Both the position numbers and the translations under genes were made by a program. Below the pieces are notes generated by a model. The model did no database searches and was not told the DNA's origin. It was given only the letters and a program-made list of their open reading frames with translations. This document shows, one piece after another, positions 36,967 through 50,099 of a stretch of 64,000 bases of DNA (positions are counted from its first letter, which is position 1; every line of letters starts with the position of its first letter). The DNA comes from Hevea brasiliensis (lineage: Eukaryota > Streptophyta > Magnoliopsida > Malpighiales > Euphorbiaceae): the NCBI RefSeq assembly GCF_030052815.1, contig NC_079510.1:46652725-46716724 (forward strand). Reading direction: 5' to 3'.

Positions 36967-37715
36967 TATATATATATATTTGATTGATGTAGCACATGGG
37001 TGTATGAGTGCTATAAATTATTCTTTGTACGAATATTGTTTGAACTTAGTTTAATGTGTTGATATATGCTGCATTTCATTCTCAGGGATACATTAGCCTT
37101 AGATAGTTATAGAAATTATATTTAAAATTAATATCTTACTCTATGAGTCGAACGCTTACTTCTGTTCACCACATTTTTTTTCCAGGACACAGGAGAATTC
37201 GTTTTTTGATTAACTTGCTTCCTTCCTCGCAGGTCTATTAGCAGTAAATATTAGTATTATATAATATTGATTACAAATCTAAAACTCCTCATATGTTAGA
37301 AATATTTTAATTAGTTTGGGATTATAAAAGATTATTTGTCTTAAAATTGTAAACCTATATTTATGCATGTGTGATTGAATGGAATGAATATATATCTTGG
37401 ATAAGGGAGTTGAGCTCCCATTTGATATAATTGTTATAATGAGGATTGTAAGGGTAAGCAGAGCTTCCTAAATTTGTATATATTTTCTGATCACATGTTG
37501 GGTGAGCTATCTGTTGGATAGTCCAGTTTATAGCCGGACTTTGTCCGATTAATTTTTTGAAAATAGATTCTAGACATGGGCTTTATGATTGGGCTAAAAT
37601 TAATTAGGTTTACTATAAGTTTTAGGGGCCTTATGCTGATCCAAATCATAATACCGGTCTAACTCATATTTTGGGTCATGATAAGTTGCACCCAAAAGAT
37701 TAACCAAATACCCCT

Positions 37716-39077
37716 GAGTCATCTAGAGGAAACCATTCTTCCAAGCCTAAGTCTTTTTCTGGACATCAATTTTGTTGTATCAAGGCCCTCTACATTTCTT
37801 CTAGGCCAGAAAGAACTAGCGGCGGGGTTAAAATTCAGTTTCTCCTGGCCCATATGTTAACATGAGATAAAATTTTGGTAAGTACCAAAACTGAATTCAG
37901 AATAAAACTGCCAAATTTTCAGATATACCTTATTTTTAAAATCTCTCGTCTTCAAATAATGCACCGCTAGAGCCCTTTCTTTTTCTTTGATGTTTTTTTC
38001 GTCTCATTTTCACCAGTATCTGTCTTTCATTCTCAGTTTCTTCATTTTCAAGGATTCTAGCTGCAAGATCAAGGTCCTTGGGTAATCTTCTTATGGTCCG
38101 CCGGAATTAAAAAAAAAGAAATTGTAACAATCTACAGACATAAAAGTAAAGACAACTCCTTTCCGGACCATCCCAAGAACTTTTGAACGATTTAATTATG
38201 GCCCTCCAGAAGCAACAATATGAAAATATAACATAGAGGGGATTGTAAGTTCTAATTCTCCGTTTAACTAAAAAAGAAATATCAACAGTGTAATATGTCC
38301 CATTTTTGGCATTCTAATTTGAAGTGCTTCCAACTTATCCACAGAAAATGGGAGCATGAAGGGAATCAAACATCTGATAAATTTTCAGACTTCACATCTG
38401 TAGTAGGAAACAACTAACAGGATTGCTAATTACAAATAAAAAAAACAATCAATATGATTGCTAGTTAACAACAATGTTGCAACAAAAGCCAAAGCAGAAG
38501 CATAAAATTGGCAAAGGTGGTGTATTGACACAGTCGATTGCCGTGGCATTATCATAGACAGTGAGGTTACTACTGTAATAGATGATTGGTAGTCATCAAC
38601 AGAAACCCTCAGGAGCAAGCAAGAAATTTTATTCTCTCGCTATCACTCCTCTTATTCTCTTCTTCTCTTGATGAGAGTGCATCAAGTTCCTTGAGAATCA
38701 TTAAAATCCATTGATGATTTATAATCCACTTTTTTAATGACCATGCAGCAGCGTTTATCTGTCGAAATGTCGCAACTTTCAATCAGTATATCAGAATCAA
38801 ACTCCTGCAAAATAGACAATCTAGTGTAAATACAGATAGCATTTTTTTTCCATAGATGTGATATGACATAGGCTGCTAAATGGCATTAGCTACAGTTAGG
38901 CATTTATGCTTATCAGGAGTTGCTATCACATCTTTTAGCTTGAATTGCAGCTAACTCTGCAATTACCATGTATTTTTGCAGAATATGTCTTAGTTAAGAG
39001 TCGTGGGTTTGATACCCAGGAATTGCATCTCAGGGAATAAAAACAAAATTACCATGAGTTATTGCCAATTGATGTGC
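37716..39077. other. 3' flank of the SWEET gene
   Basis: About 1.36 kb without a recognised coding gene. A possible extra minus-strand exon lies at 38804-38682, preceded by TTTTGCAG; it is discussed as a finding. The remainder shows no domain or element ends. Confidence 0.5.
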
Positions 39078-40737
39078 TCAGGCATATGGGGCTAACAAGG
39101 GTTCTCTCGAGTCTTCGCCATATTTGCTGCTATAATATGAGTACAACACCAATTGACATATACCCAAAATTGTTCCAATTCCATTTGGGACCTGTATCCA
39201 GGGGAAAAAGATGTAAAAAAAATAAGGGAAAATCAGAACACATTTTTCCTGCCTTCACAGCATGTTAAGATGCATGCATATCAAAATACAGGAGTAAAAT
39301 CATTATGCATTAATTAGATATGATACTTACATAAATGAAAGGATCAAACTTCAACATTCCATATGAAAAGAAAGAGACACTCATCACTAAGGTTGCAAGG
39401 GAGAGATAGAAAGGCATGTATTCAACACTCCTTGTCTTAATCACCAAATTCTGGAACACAAGCATTAAGACATGAGTAAGAAGGAAAAGAGCAATCTGAA
39501 ATTGAAGAAATGTATGAATGTTTTAGATGAACTTACAATGACACAAAGAGGAGATGCAAACATGGAAATGAGAGAAAAAACACTTAAATATCCGACAAAT
39601 ATCTGCCGAGCATGAGAGTAAAAAAAATTCACGCTCACAAAGACTATCACAGCAAATACTGCAAATACTGCAGCCAGTAGTCCTGACATCTTTAACTGCA
39701 AGAAGCATCCAAAGAACAAATGAAGCGGTCATTATTAAATATGCAAAAAGGGCAACAAGAAACTGCAGAAACATCAAGTGCATACAAAAATTTAAGGGAA
39801 TGATTACCTTTCTACCTTTATCAGCATACCAGATGAAGATACTTATGTAGATCAACTGGAAAATTGCTCCAATTGAATTGACTGTTGCAACCAATATGAT
39901 ACCAGGTGATACGATGGGCATGCCATACCAGAGACAGATCAAACAGTTCAAGAGAGCATATATATAAGGCAATCCAGAGAACTGTTCTGTTGATCGGCTT
40001 CTGATAATTCTCCTAAATGTTGGTCTGGGGAAAAAAAGGGAGACAAGATTTAGCCTTTATAAATAGGCAATTTTTCATTCTAGCTCTTTACCTCAGATAA
40101 ATGATGATAACGGCTTACATGGGTGACAAAAATAACACGAAGGCGAAAATGTTCCCTGAAATTAATTAGGTAGCAGAGATTAGAATAGACCAGATAAGCA
40201 TATAAGGCAACAACATTTGATAATATGATGAAAATTTGGTAAATTTTCTGGGCAAACTAGCATGATACTTAGACATTAGTCATAACTGATTATAAGGTTT
40301 TAGCATTGCGTTCATCTTCTCAGTACCTCAGTGAAACAGAAAAAAGAAAAACAAAAGGATATATATATATAACTTATTCCTCCATTTTTCTGGCAATCAT
40401 ATAGAGGAAAAGGGCAAATATTTTCCCTTTTAAACATTTCAATTCTGAAAAAACCAGCTGTAATCAACTACTCATACCCCAACATAATATCTTTGAACAA
40501 CGTCAGAAAGACTAAGCCAACAAGAGGAGGGAAACCATGAGAATTTTTTACAAGATTGAGATATAAATCCATAAGCTTCATGAAAAAGAGCAAAAAAAAA
40601 TGTTTGAAAAGCACAAACAATGCTAAATGAAGTAACGTTATGAGAGAAAATAAGAGGAAATAGACATGTTAGTTACCAGCAATTCCAGCTGCATCACTGC
40701 AACCAGAGAAAACGGAAGATAACCCTGTCGAATTCAT
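39078..40737 (-). CDS. SWEET2: SWEET2-type sugar transporter, six exons
   Basis: Minus-strand exons 40737-40677, 40155-40119, 40024-39808, 39695-39537, 39450-39331 and 39191-39078 join in frame with GT/AG borders to 235 residues, the usual SWEET length, and the 37-nt second exon is typical of the family. Two MtN3/saliva repeats with seven membrane segments are visible. Repeat one has AGIAGNIFAFVLFLSPIPTFRRI, STEQFSGLPYIYALLNCLIC and WYGMPIVSPG, then VNSIGAIFQLIYI. Repeat two has GYLSVFSLISMFASPLCVI, IKTRSVEYMPFYLSLA and VPNGIGTILG. The closest recognised group is clade I SWEET2, whose Arabidopsis member sits in the vacuolar membrane and moves glucose or its analogues; localisation here is inferred. 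The gene looks intact. It lies between two solo LTRs of one family in the same orientation. Confidence 0.93.
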
Positions 40738-40788
40738 TTGCCAATCTACTGAACCCCCAAAGAGTCAAAGACCGGAAGCCAACTATCT

Positions 40789-40804
40789 TTCTCTCTCTCT
40801 CTCT
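40789..40804 (-). promoter_or_regulatory. (GA)n tract in the SWEET leader
   Basis: A CT run on the plus strand (GA on the sense strand) lies about 50 bases upstream of the ATG at 40737, with TATTTATG on the minus strand just upstream (40825-40818) as a possible TATA-like element. GA/CT tracts are common in plant 5' leaders. Function is not shown. Confidence 0.4.
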
Positions 40805-40825
40805 GTACCTTTGTACATAAATATT

Positions 40826-41580
40826 TGCTAAGAAGAAGCCCCTACTTACATTTCTTTTTCTCAAATGGACTGTACAATGCATGGCCCACTTTGTCAAATA
40901 TAGATGGTCAAGAAGCTTGCCTACCTATCATATAAGCTTTCAATTTAATCATGGACAAAAAAAAAAAAAAGCTTTCAATTTAATAATAATATTAACAAGA
41001 CAGCAAGCCGATCGCAACATTTCAACAGCGCTGATGCCATGGATTTTTCTTGATCAAAGAAAATAAAATATCATCCAGTGGTCCAAGATACTGTATCTAA
41101 TTTTCTGGTTCAGAAATAATTCAAGTAGGACTTTGCCAAACTGAATGATAGGCTTTCAACCACTCAATCAAATAAGACTAATCCTTATAGCAGAAGCCAA
41201 GGAAAATGCTTTACGTTTCTGTGCACATAAAGAAGGATCTGAAAATTAAAACAAAATTTTCATTATCTTTGTCTCTTCTCATAATTTCGCTTTCATCTTA
41301 ATATACCTCTCAAATTTGTGGTGACAAAGCCAAAAAATTGCATAATTTGTGTGTCACTTAATAACATGATTCTTAATTAATTATTTTGTCTATTAGTTAA
41401 TTAATCTTTTTGTTAGAAAGGTATTTTATATATATATATATGTTGAATAAAAATATTTTACATAATTATTAAATTACAAATATAAATTATTAATAAAATA
41501 TAAAATAATAATAATAATTTTAAAATAAATTTATTATTAATATTTTAAAATTCAATTGTAATTAAATGTAAATTATGATT
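40826..41580. other. Upstream region of the SWEET gene
   Basis: AT-rich sequence with a short (TA)n near 41429-41441. No other gene or clear element is seen. The second solo LTR begins at 41581, about 840 bp upstream of the SWEET start codon. Confidence 0.55.
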
Positions 41581-43455
41581 TGTAACACCCCAAATTTTTA
41601 AATTTATTATTTTATGAGTAATATTAATATTTTATTTTATTTAAATTTTAGGAAATTATTTGAAATTTTTCAGATTTTTAAAATTGGGTTTGATTTCCCG
41701 AAAATATAAAACTTTGATGATTTTGAAAAATTAATTTAAAGACCACGTGGTAAAACTAAAAATATATTTGGATTCTACGAATTTTTTTGAGTTTTCTAGA
41801 ATCTTTTCAGAATTTTTGGGCCTCGTTTTCGGTCCCAAAGCAAAGTAAAAATTTAAAATTTTGTATCCTAAATCGGACCGATCGAATCGAACTGAACCGG
41901 ATCGGACTAATAAAATCGGACCGGCTTTTTCTTTTCTTCTTCTTCCCTTCCCTGCGCGTCTCGACCTCCATTCCTTTCTCTCTAATTTTCTCTCTCCTCC
42001 TTCCTCCCCAGGCTGCGCCGCCGCCACCCAGCCTTCCCTACCTCGCCAGCGCACCGCCCTAGTGCCTCCCCACGGCCGGCCGACGCTCCAGGCAGCCGGA
42101 AAAATCGCGCGAAGACTCACCTGTGCGTGCGCGCCACTTCAACTTTTCAGCCGAAATCCGGCCGATCCGACCACTGATTGGGCTGGGTCTTGTGTCAACC
42201 ATCTACACCTCGAGAGCTTTTCATAGACACTAAGAACACCAAAATCCATTGAGCTGTTTGCCCAATTTTTGTCCAGGAAGTTTTAGCCCATTTTGATTTT
42301 TGGGCTAGATTTCTCGCAAATCGTGAACCCCACGAGAAAACTGAGATTACCAGAGCACTCCACTCGTCGAGAGCTTCACGGCAATATAAATTTCAAAATT
42401 TTCTGATACCGTTTTTCGGTGGGTCCCACAAAAATTCATAGTATTTTTCTGAGTATTAAATGAGCTTAGAAAAAATTCCGTAAAAATTATATACTAACCC
42501 CCATGTTGTGGGCTTCGTGTAGGTACCTTCAATTAGCAGAAATTCGATGGTTGCCCAGGTATGTGAATTTCTGGTCAGACAGACCGGCCACCGAAAAAGT
42601 CTTGGAATTGAAACGAGATTTTAGCTACCCCATCATTGTCAAATGTCCTGAGCGCGTTTCCGAGATCAGAATCGGCGTAGGTAAACCCGAACCTCATTTT
42701 TTCTTAATTTTCTAGTGCTTGAATGGGATTAAAAATCCATAAAATATTCGTGGCAGCTCAGAAAATTATGATTCCTTTTGCACTAGCTTAGGAATGATGC
42801 TAAAGACCGCTGGGCAAAGTTCTAGAATTTTTAGAGCTTATTTGGATAGTTTTTGCAAAAAACGTCAATTATAAGGACTAAACTGTAATTTTACATATTG
42901 TGATTGATAACTGTTTAGATGGGCCCAGGAGGGGCTGTGTGATGTGATTGAGTTGTAGATATATGGTTTGTGGATATAGAAGTATGTTTTAAGCCTTTTT
43001 GCAGGTTGGGTAGGTCCTAGGTATAAGGAAGACTTTGTCGTATTTTCGGCACGACTTAGGACATATTTGGTCTTTTTCTTAGTTTGTATTGAGTCAAATT
43101 TATTAAATGATTGTAATAAAATTATCAGGTGAGCCGGGATAGCCTTCCTCCTCCGCCCAGTCATCACAGTGACTTCGGTTGAGTCTGTGAGTAAAATATT
43201 AATTTTAATTGTAATTTCGATATTATTATATGTTCAAGCATGCCCATGCATCACTTATATATATGTACCTATGTAGTTAAACACTAGGCACGTTTTATGT
43301 TACATTCATAATTGTTAAAGTGCCATGGATGTTGTTGTGATAATTTGGAGCAGTATGCATGAGTTGGCGTGCATGTGGTGTGGTATTGGCTATGGACAGG
43401 ATGGGTAGACACGGCTTGAGATCTTCGCTGGGACCCGGTCCTTTGGGTTAGACAT

Positions 43456-45467
43456 TGTCATGACCCAACCTATGGGCCGGACCGGCACTAGGACCTGGGC
43501 CAGCCTAAAGCCCTCGAGGCCCGTAGTAAGCCTAACTATTCCTCAACCCATGACCAGGACTATAATTTAGGCCCAATATGCATATAAAATAATTTGAATT
43601 AAACTGTTATAATTTTATTTGGAGCCAACTTAGCCCAGTAATTATCATAAACTAAAATTAGGGGAGCCCAGCTCAACCCTGTTACACCATTTACAAACTA
43701 TTTAAAACTCATAAAAAATTTTTATTTATTAATATAAAAACTTAAATTCATGCAATCGCTGACAGGCTTAATGCTACTACTAGCACATGTGGAGTCCTAA
43801 ATTACAAATTTAGAGAATAATAATACAATTAAGTAATCTTTTCATAACCTGCGAGAAAAGGGACAGGTTATTCTGAAAAAGGTCTCCTCCTGTAGCTTGG
43901 AAAAATATGGTGAACAGGAGTGAGCGTTCGACTCAGAGAGTAAAATATTAATTTTAACCATAATCTCTATAGCTATCTAAAGTTAATGCACCCTGTGAAG
44001 TGAAATGCAACATAAAACGTGCCTAGTATTTGACTACATAGATACATATTTATAAGTGATGCATAGGCATATTTGAATATATAATAATATCGAAATTACA
44101 ATTAAAATTAATATTTTACTCACAGTACACCGATGACTATTGTGGTTACTGAATGCAGAAAAATAGCTGATCTCGATCACCTAATAATTAAATTATAAAT
44201 TTATTAGTACTAATTCAAAATAAAACTCTAAAGAGGCAACAGACAGCCTAATTCATGTCGAAAATTTGACAGAGTTTCCCCTATACCTGGGACCTACCCA
44301 ACCTGTAAAAAGATTCAAATAATACTTTTAAATTCTAAATTTCCACAATCACATCTCATCAACATCACATGGCCCCTCCTGGGCCCTCCAAATTAGACAA
44401 TAGTCATAAATTTGAAAAATTACGTTTTAGTCCCTATAACTAGCCCTTTTGCAAAAACTACCCAAATGAACTCTAAAAATTCTAAAATTTTGCCCCGCGG
44501 TTCTTAATAATATTATAAGGCTATTGCAAAAAGAATTATAATTTTTTGATCATCCACGAATATTTTATGAATTTTATTCTAAATCGATATTAGCCGAAAA
44601 TGAGCAACTTGGAGTTCGAGTTTACTTATGCCAATACTGAAACCTGGAACGCGTCCAGAACGTCTGAAAATGCTAGGATTGACTGTAATATTGACCACGT
44701 TCTGAGACGGGCCGTCAGGCAGTCGAATCTGGTTGAAAATGTGGTCCCAACGCCAGTAAGCTATCATTGATCCGATCGCACCTAAATTAAGTCCAAATTT
44801 TATTAATAATTATCATAAAGTTATTTTTAAATTTTGGAAATCGAAAAATCTCACCAAGTAATCTGGACCGTCCGATTATCACCTTTTTCAAACGGTGTCC
44901 GATCGGAGCGGGACCAGTTCTATCTCGAAGATCTCGTCTTCCTGAGTCCATCGGTGGCCTCGGATTTTCGATCCGACGGTCGGATCGCCGAAAAAGTGGC
45001 CGGAAAGCCACTGACGTTGCTTTCTCTCTCTTCGTTTCTTACCGGAAAACTCCATTAAAACCGGCAAGTCTTGATCGGACGAGGAACCCAGTGCTGCCAG
45101 AAGCTCGCTGCCTGCGTCCCTTGTCTTCCCATCATCGAAGATGGCTGAAAACGACTTTGGATGGTCCTCGTCGTCGCTCTCTATCTCTCTTCGGTTCTCG
45201 TCGCTGCAGCTGTCTTCCGTCGCAATTTCCCGTCCCTGTTGGTCGCCCGATCACGCTGAAGCCACTAGGGTGGTCACCGGCAGCAGATCCCTTGCCGGCA
45301 AGAAGAAAATGGAAGGGAGGAGGGAGAGTCGGGGAGAAAGAGAAGGGAGCTGGGGGGGGGGGTGGTCTTCTGCGTTTTTGGGTTTTTGTCTTTTTTTTTT
45401 TTACTTCTAATTACACTATTAGTCCCCCAACTTTTTAGGGTTTTATAATTAGGTCCAAAATTATATT

Positions 45468-45505
<38 letters not shown>

Positions 45506-45522
45506 ATTTTTGGGTTGTTACA
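43456..45522 (-). repeat. 3' LTR of the nested element
   Basis: It runs from TGTCATGACCCAACCTATGG to TTGTTACA. It aligns through its full length with 50100-52170 with scattered substitutions and small indels. A GC-rich segment at about 44870-45360 contains a sense-strand (minus) open frame, 45011-44787, that is also present in the other LTR. Confidence 0.9.
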
Positions 45523-45538
45523 TTATTTCCCCCTTAAG
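45523..45538 (-). other. Polypurine tract of the nested element
   Basis: On the minus strand CTTAAGGGGGAAATAA directly precedes the LTR start TGTAACAA. Together with the primer-binding site at 50084-50095 it gives the element direction. Confidence 0.85.
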
Positions 45539-48500
45539 AAAAATTCGTCCTCGAATTTTCGAATAAACAAGAGATAAGGAAAAGAAGATTATCGGAACAA
45601 GTGCAATCATTACTCCTCCAGCTATGCAGAGATTGGTAAAACATTTATTCTTCAAACTCTTTGTATATTATAAATGACATTCTATTGCTCTCTGATTCTA
45701 CTATAGTGTCCTATTTGTCATCATCTCTTTCTAGAGATGCTCTTATCTCTTGGCTATTCATTGACCATTCTTCTGACATCTCAGGTATTCATTATAACTC
45801 TATTACTCTCAACTTGATATTTGATAACTTTAATTAACTTTGGCGCTTACCTCACTCTTATTACGCCCTAACGTGTCTCTTGGTGACTTCAGTCCTCATC
45901 CCTTTGTTTCAATAATCTATGTTTCCCCAATGACATAACTTATGTTCCTTATTCTATGGTATCCTATGTATAGCTTTCCTGTAGCACCTAATCTAGGCAT
46001 CTTGTTCGAGATTTTCACTCTTCTTATGACCTCAGTGGTCAATGCCTATAAATCTTCTCACTCCCATGATACTTCAAATTTTTAATCTCTTTTGTGTCAT
46101 TACTAAGGTACTTAGACCAACCTCTGTCCATCTTATGTAACTAGTCAGGTAGTGTCTCCTCTAAGGGCCAAGTGTATCATTTATCAACATTGGAAAGTGA
46201 ACTGGGTCTCTCCTTCTAGGTAACAAAAGTGTTTATATTCCCTGACAACTCAATCCATGCGACTTTATCAATTCTCACTCCTCATCGGGAATGAGAATAT
46301 CTAGACTTTTTCCTAAAACTTTTTAGTATGTGGCCTACTTCTGACACATTAGCAGTTAGATCGAGGCTCTACTACTTCTTTAATCTATCATCTCATAATA
46401 ACTTGTTTTAAACATCTCTTAGTGTGTCCCTAGCACACCTATTCCTCCTTATCCTCATCATTATAACTAGCTCTACCGAGCTTTCTTCCTGTCCTTTGGA
46501 TCTTATCCACTTCCTTTTTCCTATTTCTGGTATTGTTGATATCTTTTCAACCTACTGTACTTATTCATTAATCTTAGTCCTATTTCACCCTTACACCTTT
46601 TTCCTTCAAGGATGTCCATCCCATCATCAACTTTAACTTTCATTTTATTTCTTAGTCTTATCTTGATTATTAGTTCCATTACTTCGGGAATTCTAACCTT
46701 ACGGTTTACTCCTACCAGCACATTCTTCACCTTTTGTAATACTTATAATTAACCATAGAAAATTCTTTTTGTATCCCCTTTCACAACTTAACTATCAGAA
46801 CATTATCATTCCCCGCCAGCCTCAGTAGGAAATTGCTCATCCTGGATGGATAGGAGCCCTTGAAACTATAAGTTTCATCTGAACTAACACGACTGTGGGA
46901 AATGTGTGTCATGCCTTAATTTTAAACAAAATACTTCATGTGTTCATTCTCCTTAATATAATCACATATATTGCCTATAGCTTTCCAAACTTCAGCCTTA
47001 ACTTTTCCTATTAGCAACAATTTCATCTATTGAAACTCATCCATAATTAGTATTCCCTCCAGCTCATAGTTTAAAACAGTTGCAAGCCTTAGTAGCTAAC
47101 TCAATTTAACTCCTATCATTACTCTGATCGTCCTTACATACTTAACAGTAGGTATGCACTTACTGTCATTCTCATATCAGGAAATTGTGTATGAATTGGT
47201 GCCTACCAAACTCTCAAATAACTAAGTCTCCTTGACTCAGTCTCTGTTCCTTATGTAATCCTCTAGAACCAATAGCACGAGCTAAACTTGAAAAGAAAGA
47301 AAAATATCCTCTTATATTCAACTATACCTGATTGTCCATATAATAACGTTTAACCTATGTTTCTTGGTCTTTCTCTTCAAATTTCATCATCTCCTAACAC
47401 AATTGTGCTCTACCTATAAGATATCATCTGCATGAACCCTTTACCGTACCATTGTCCTTCCTGACATAATATTTTTATAATTTATTAACTTTACTTATAC
47501 TCGACTTATGATTCATATCTATCATCGTTTATATTGTGCCCTTAACTTTTATTGAATTCTGAAAGATTTCTCTTACTAATAGTTTCTTCCAACACTAATT
47601 CCACCCTTATCTATGGTCATTAATTTGATCCTTGAACTTTCTAATGATTTATAACCACCCATACTTGTCACTTCTCGTTCTACCCCTACTGTTGTTCTGT
47701 CGTTGTTGCTTCACTGCAAAGTGATTATGTTGGTTACACTAAAAATGTTTGCCTGACATTCATAATGAACCTCTAACTACTTTCTCACTATCTCAAAAGT
47801 CTAACCTAAAGCCTCTGTGTCATTATCTATCATTCTTTTCCTCTCATCATTTTTTTTTTGATCCCTTAGATTGACTTTTATTCAACTTATTACTTACTAA
47901 CTTCTTTTTCTCTGCCTAATCTTCTTGATACTGTTAACAAGTTAAAAGAATCTTGCGCCATTGCTATCTACTTCACTTTAAGAATAGGGAATAGATAGAG
48001 TATGATCCAATCATGTAACTCCAAGCTCTATATTTTAGCCCCTGGCACTACCTCAACTACATCATGCTATGAGTATCACATTACTAGATTCCATACCTCC
48101 ATCACTATTCTCACTAATGTGGTCCCATTTTGGGTTTTCCATCCTTGTCATTCACCTTACCAAGAATAACACTTAGCATACCCTATATCTTAACTTTGTT
48201 CCTTTTATTATGCGCTCTTCAGGTTGTCCTTCCGTTTATTTCCTTTGTCTTACCCAAAATAGAACTTGACTATTCTATCCCTGGTTCCATTCTTCTTCCT
48301 AACATGACAGCTGTACCTGCTAAGTATATCTTTTAGAGTCTCTACCACGTTATCACATATCTGTGCTACTCAGATTTGGTCCTTTGACCACTCCAGCTAG
48401 TACTTCCACTGGCATTTAGATTATATTGCATCTGCAACCAATTGTCCAAACCTTCATTTTGCACTTTCTCTATCCATTGGCCTTCTGTAATTTATCTTCG

Positions 48501-48679
48501 CTAATTTATTTCTCTTAACACTATTATAATTAGATTATATTATTGTTTTGAACAATATGAAGTCAAAAAGGAACTCAGGAAATTACAGTCATACTTTTAT
48601 TGTATGATCTCTATTCTTATCCTTTAGCTTACATAATACCCTTACTACCTCGAGAACTGATTCTGCAGAAATTTTATTT

Positions 48680-48755
<76 letters not shown>

Positions 48756-50083
48756 TTATTTTTCCATGTTTACTCAATTTATCAAAACTTAAGATACCGG
48801 GCACCCAAACCCGTCATCCCATTCAAAGGATTTACATCCATCATGATCTGATTATATATGATTCCTATAATGGAACTTGTATCAATCTCCAGAATAACTG
48901 AGCCAACTACTCTCTACCACACTCTATAGTCCCATCTGGGCACTATTTTGTTGGTCACCATTATTAGTAATAAATCCCTATCCCTCTTGAAAAAATAAGA
49001 CCACTTTACATCATAATTGACTGCGAAAAAGGTACTACATCTTCCACCTTGCCACAACCATGTCAGGCTATCTACTCTCTTATCATACTGCAAACCCCTT
49101 AAAGCGTTGTTTCACAGGCTATGAACATCATCCATAGCATCCTGTCACCCTTAGGGGAGAAAAATCGTACCCTGCGCCCTGCTGCTACACAAGGAAGATA
49201 CTGTTTTTCACTAAACTTTAGGCAAAAGGCCCATTACAATGCCAAAACTCTCTAAGACCCCATATCAAAGACCAAATGGCCTCACCCTATAGGTGTTACC
49301 TTTAATTTATGACTATACTGAAACCGCTAGTCTTTCAGCAATTCCTAATGTAACTGTAGCTCATGTTAGGGTAACTGAGTCACTGACTCTAGCTACCTTG
49401 CAACTGTGACCCTTTAATATTCTAGCTATAGGGTTTTAAATCTCTACCTAGGATTTCCAAACTCTTTTGCAGTAATAGAACCCTATTCTGGCATAACTGT
49501 ACCAAAACAAAGACTGCCTGCAAACATCCTTATCATGAGCACTACAGCGAAGTACGCAGCTCTACACAATAATCTCATGTCGGTACTATAATCTGCAGCT
49601 TATAGAGTAGACATCGAGAACATTGTATAGTTACTACGAAGTCTCCTAATCTCTTATCTCTCTTGAATCTACTATTATCATAAACTTACTCTGACTGGGT
49701 CATCCACTGACGACTGCCAGCAGTGGTATCCTCATCCTTATCTAGGACAACTGTACTTTCAAGACTCACCTTTATGTACCCGTGCCTAGCACTAGATAGG
49801 CACAACACTTAGACCCATACTGATAGAAATATAGTGTTTCTTGGAGTACGTATCCTCATGATAGACCTCAACATGTCTGCTAACTTTATTTCACATTTCT
49901 ATGTACTCTACGAAAATCAAGACACAAACTGAGGCACTTTTATATTTCCCGAGGTATAACGCAGAATCTAGAAACAAAGAATTACAGAAAAGACAAACAG
50001 AATCCTATACTCCGCATATAACATTCTAACAAGACTCCTTTTACACTCCCAAGTATATTATTTCCCATGAATCTAGAGCCTAA
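45539..50083 (-). other. Interior of the nested element, no coding function seen
   Basis: About 4.5 kb with dense stops in all frames. The longest open frames (for example 46424-46636 and 48600-48851 on plus) are hydrophobic or low-complexity and carry no transposon domain. The minus strand is A/G-rich, the plus strand C/T-rich. A (TTA)n microsatellite interrupts it at 48684-48756. It may be a structural leader of a LARD, or pol decayed beyond recognition by eye. Confidence 0.65.
48684..48756. repeat. (TTA)n microsatellite
   Basis: About 73 bp of continuous TTA repeats within the nested element interior. Confidence 0.95.
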
Positions 50084-50095
50084 GCTCAGACACCA
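50084..50095 (-). other. Primer-binding site of the nested element
   Basis: TGGTGTCTGAGC on the minus strand lies four bases after the 5' LTR end. It matches the initiator tRNA-Met site TGGTATCAGAGC at ten of twelve positions. Confidence 0.75.
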
Positions 50096-50099
50096 ACTT

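Larger units (their letters stand above)
34606..37683 (+). repeat. Solo LTR, copy 1
   Basis: It begins TGTATAACACCC and ends TCATGATA, aligning with the ends TGTAACACCCC and CGTGACA of the copy at 41581-52946. Shared landmarks include TTTGGATTC(T/C)ACAAATTT near the start, AAAGACCGC(G/T)GGG in the middle and GTTGGGTAGGTCCTAGGTAT. No internal region, primer-binding site or polypurine tract follows, so this is a solo LTR. Orientation + is inferred from homology to the oriented element at 43456-52170. A (TA)n run and a 312-bp tandem duplication lengthen this copy. Confidence 0.82.
33760..37715. mobile_element. hAT-like non-autonomous element split by a solo LTR
   Basis: The left end AAGGGTCTATTTGGTTTAAC (33758-33777) is mirrored after the solo LTR by GATTAACCAAATACCCCTGA (37698-37717): inverted, the latter reads AGGGGTATTTGGTTAATC. 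The left arm (33760-34605) contains many AGCTGATAACTG/CAGTTATCAGCT sub-repeats, common in plant hAT MITEs of the 'TATTTGGTTT' type. The LTR at 34606-37683 interrupts it. The 8-bp target duplication expected for hAT was not convincing, so the class is tentative. Confidence 0.6.

Noticed and set aside
34606..43455. Reading the two related LTRs as the 5' and 3' LTRs of one retrotransposon.
   Set aside because: The sequence between them is a complete, spliced SWEET gene plus half of a split hAT-like element, and there is no primer-binding site or polypurine tract at the inner edges.
48600..48851. An open frame spanning the (TTA)n repeat in the nested element.
   Set aside because: Its poly-Ile core is just the translated microsatellite.
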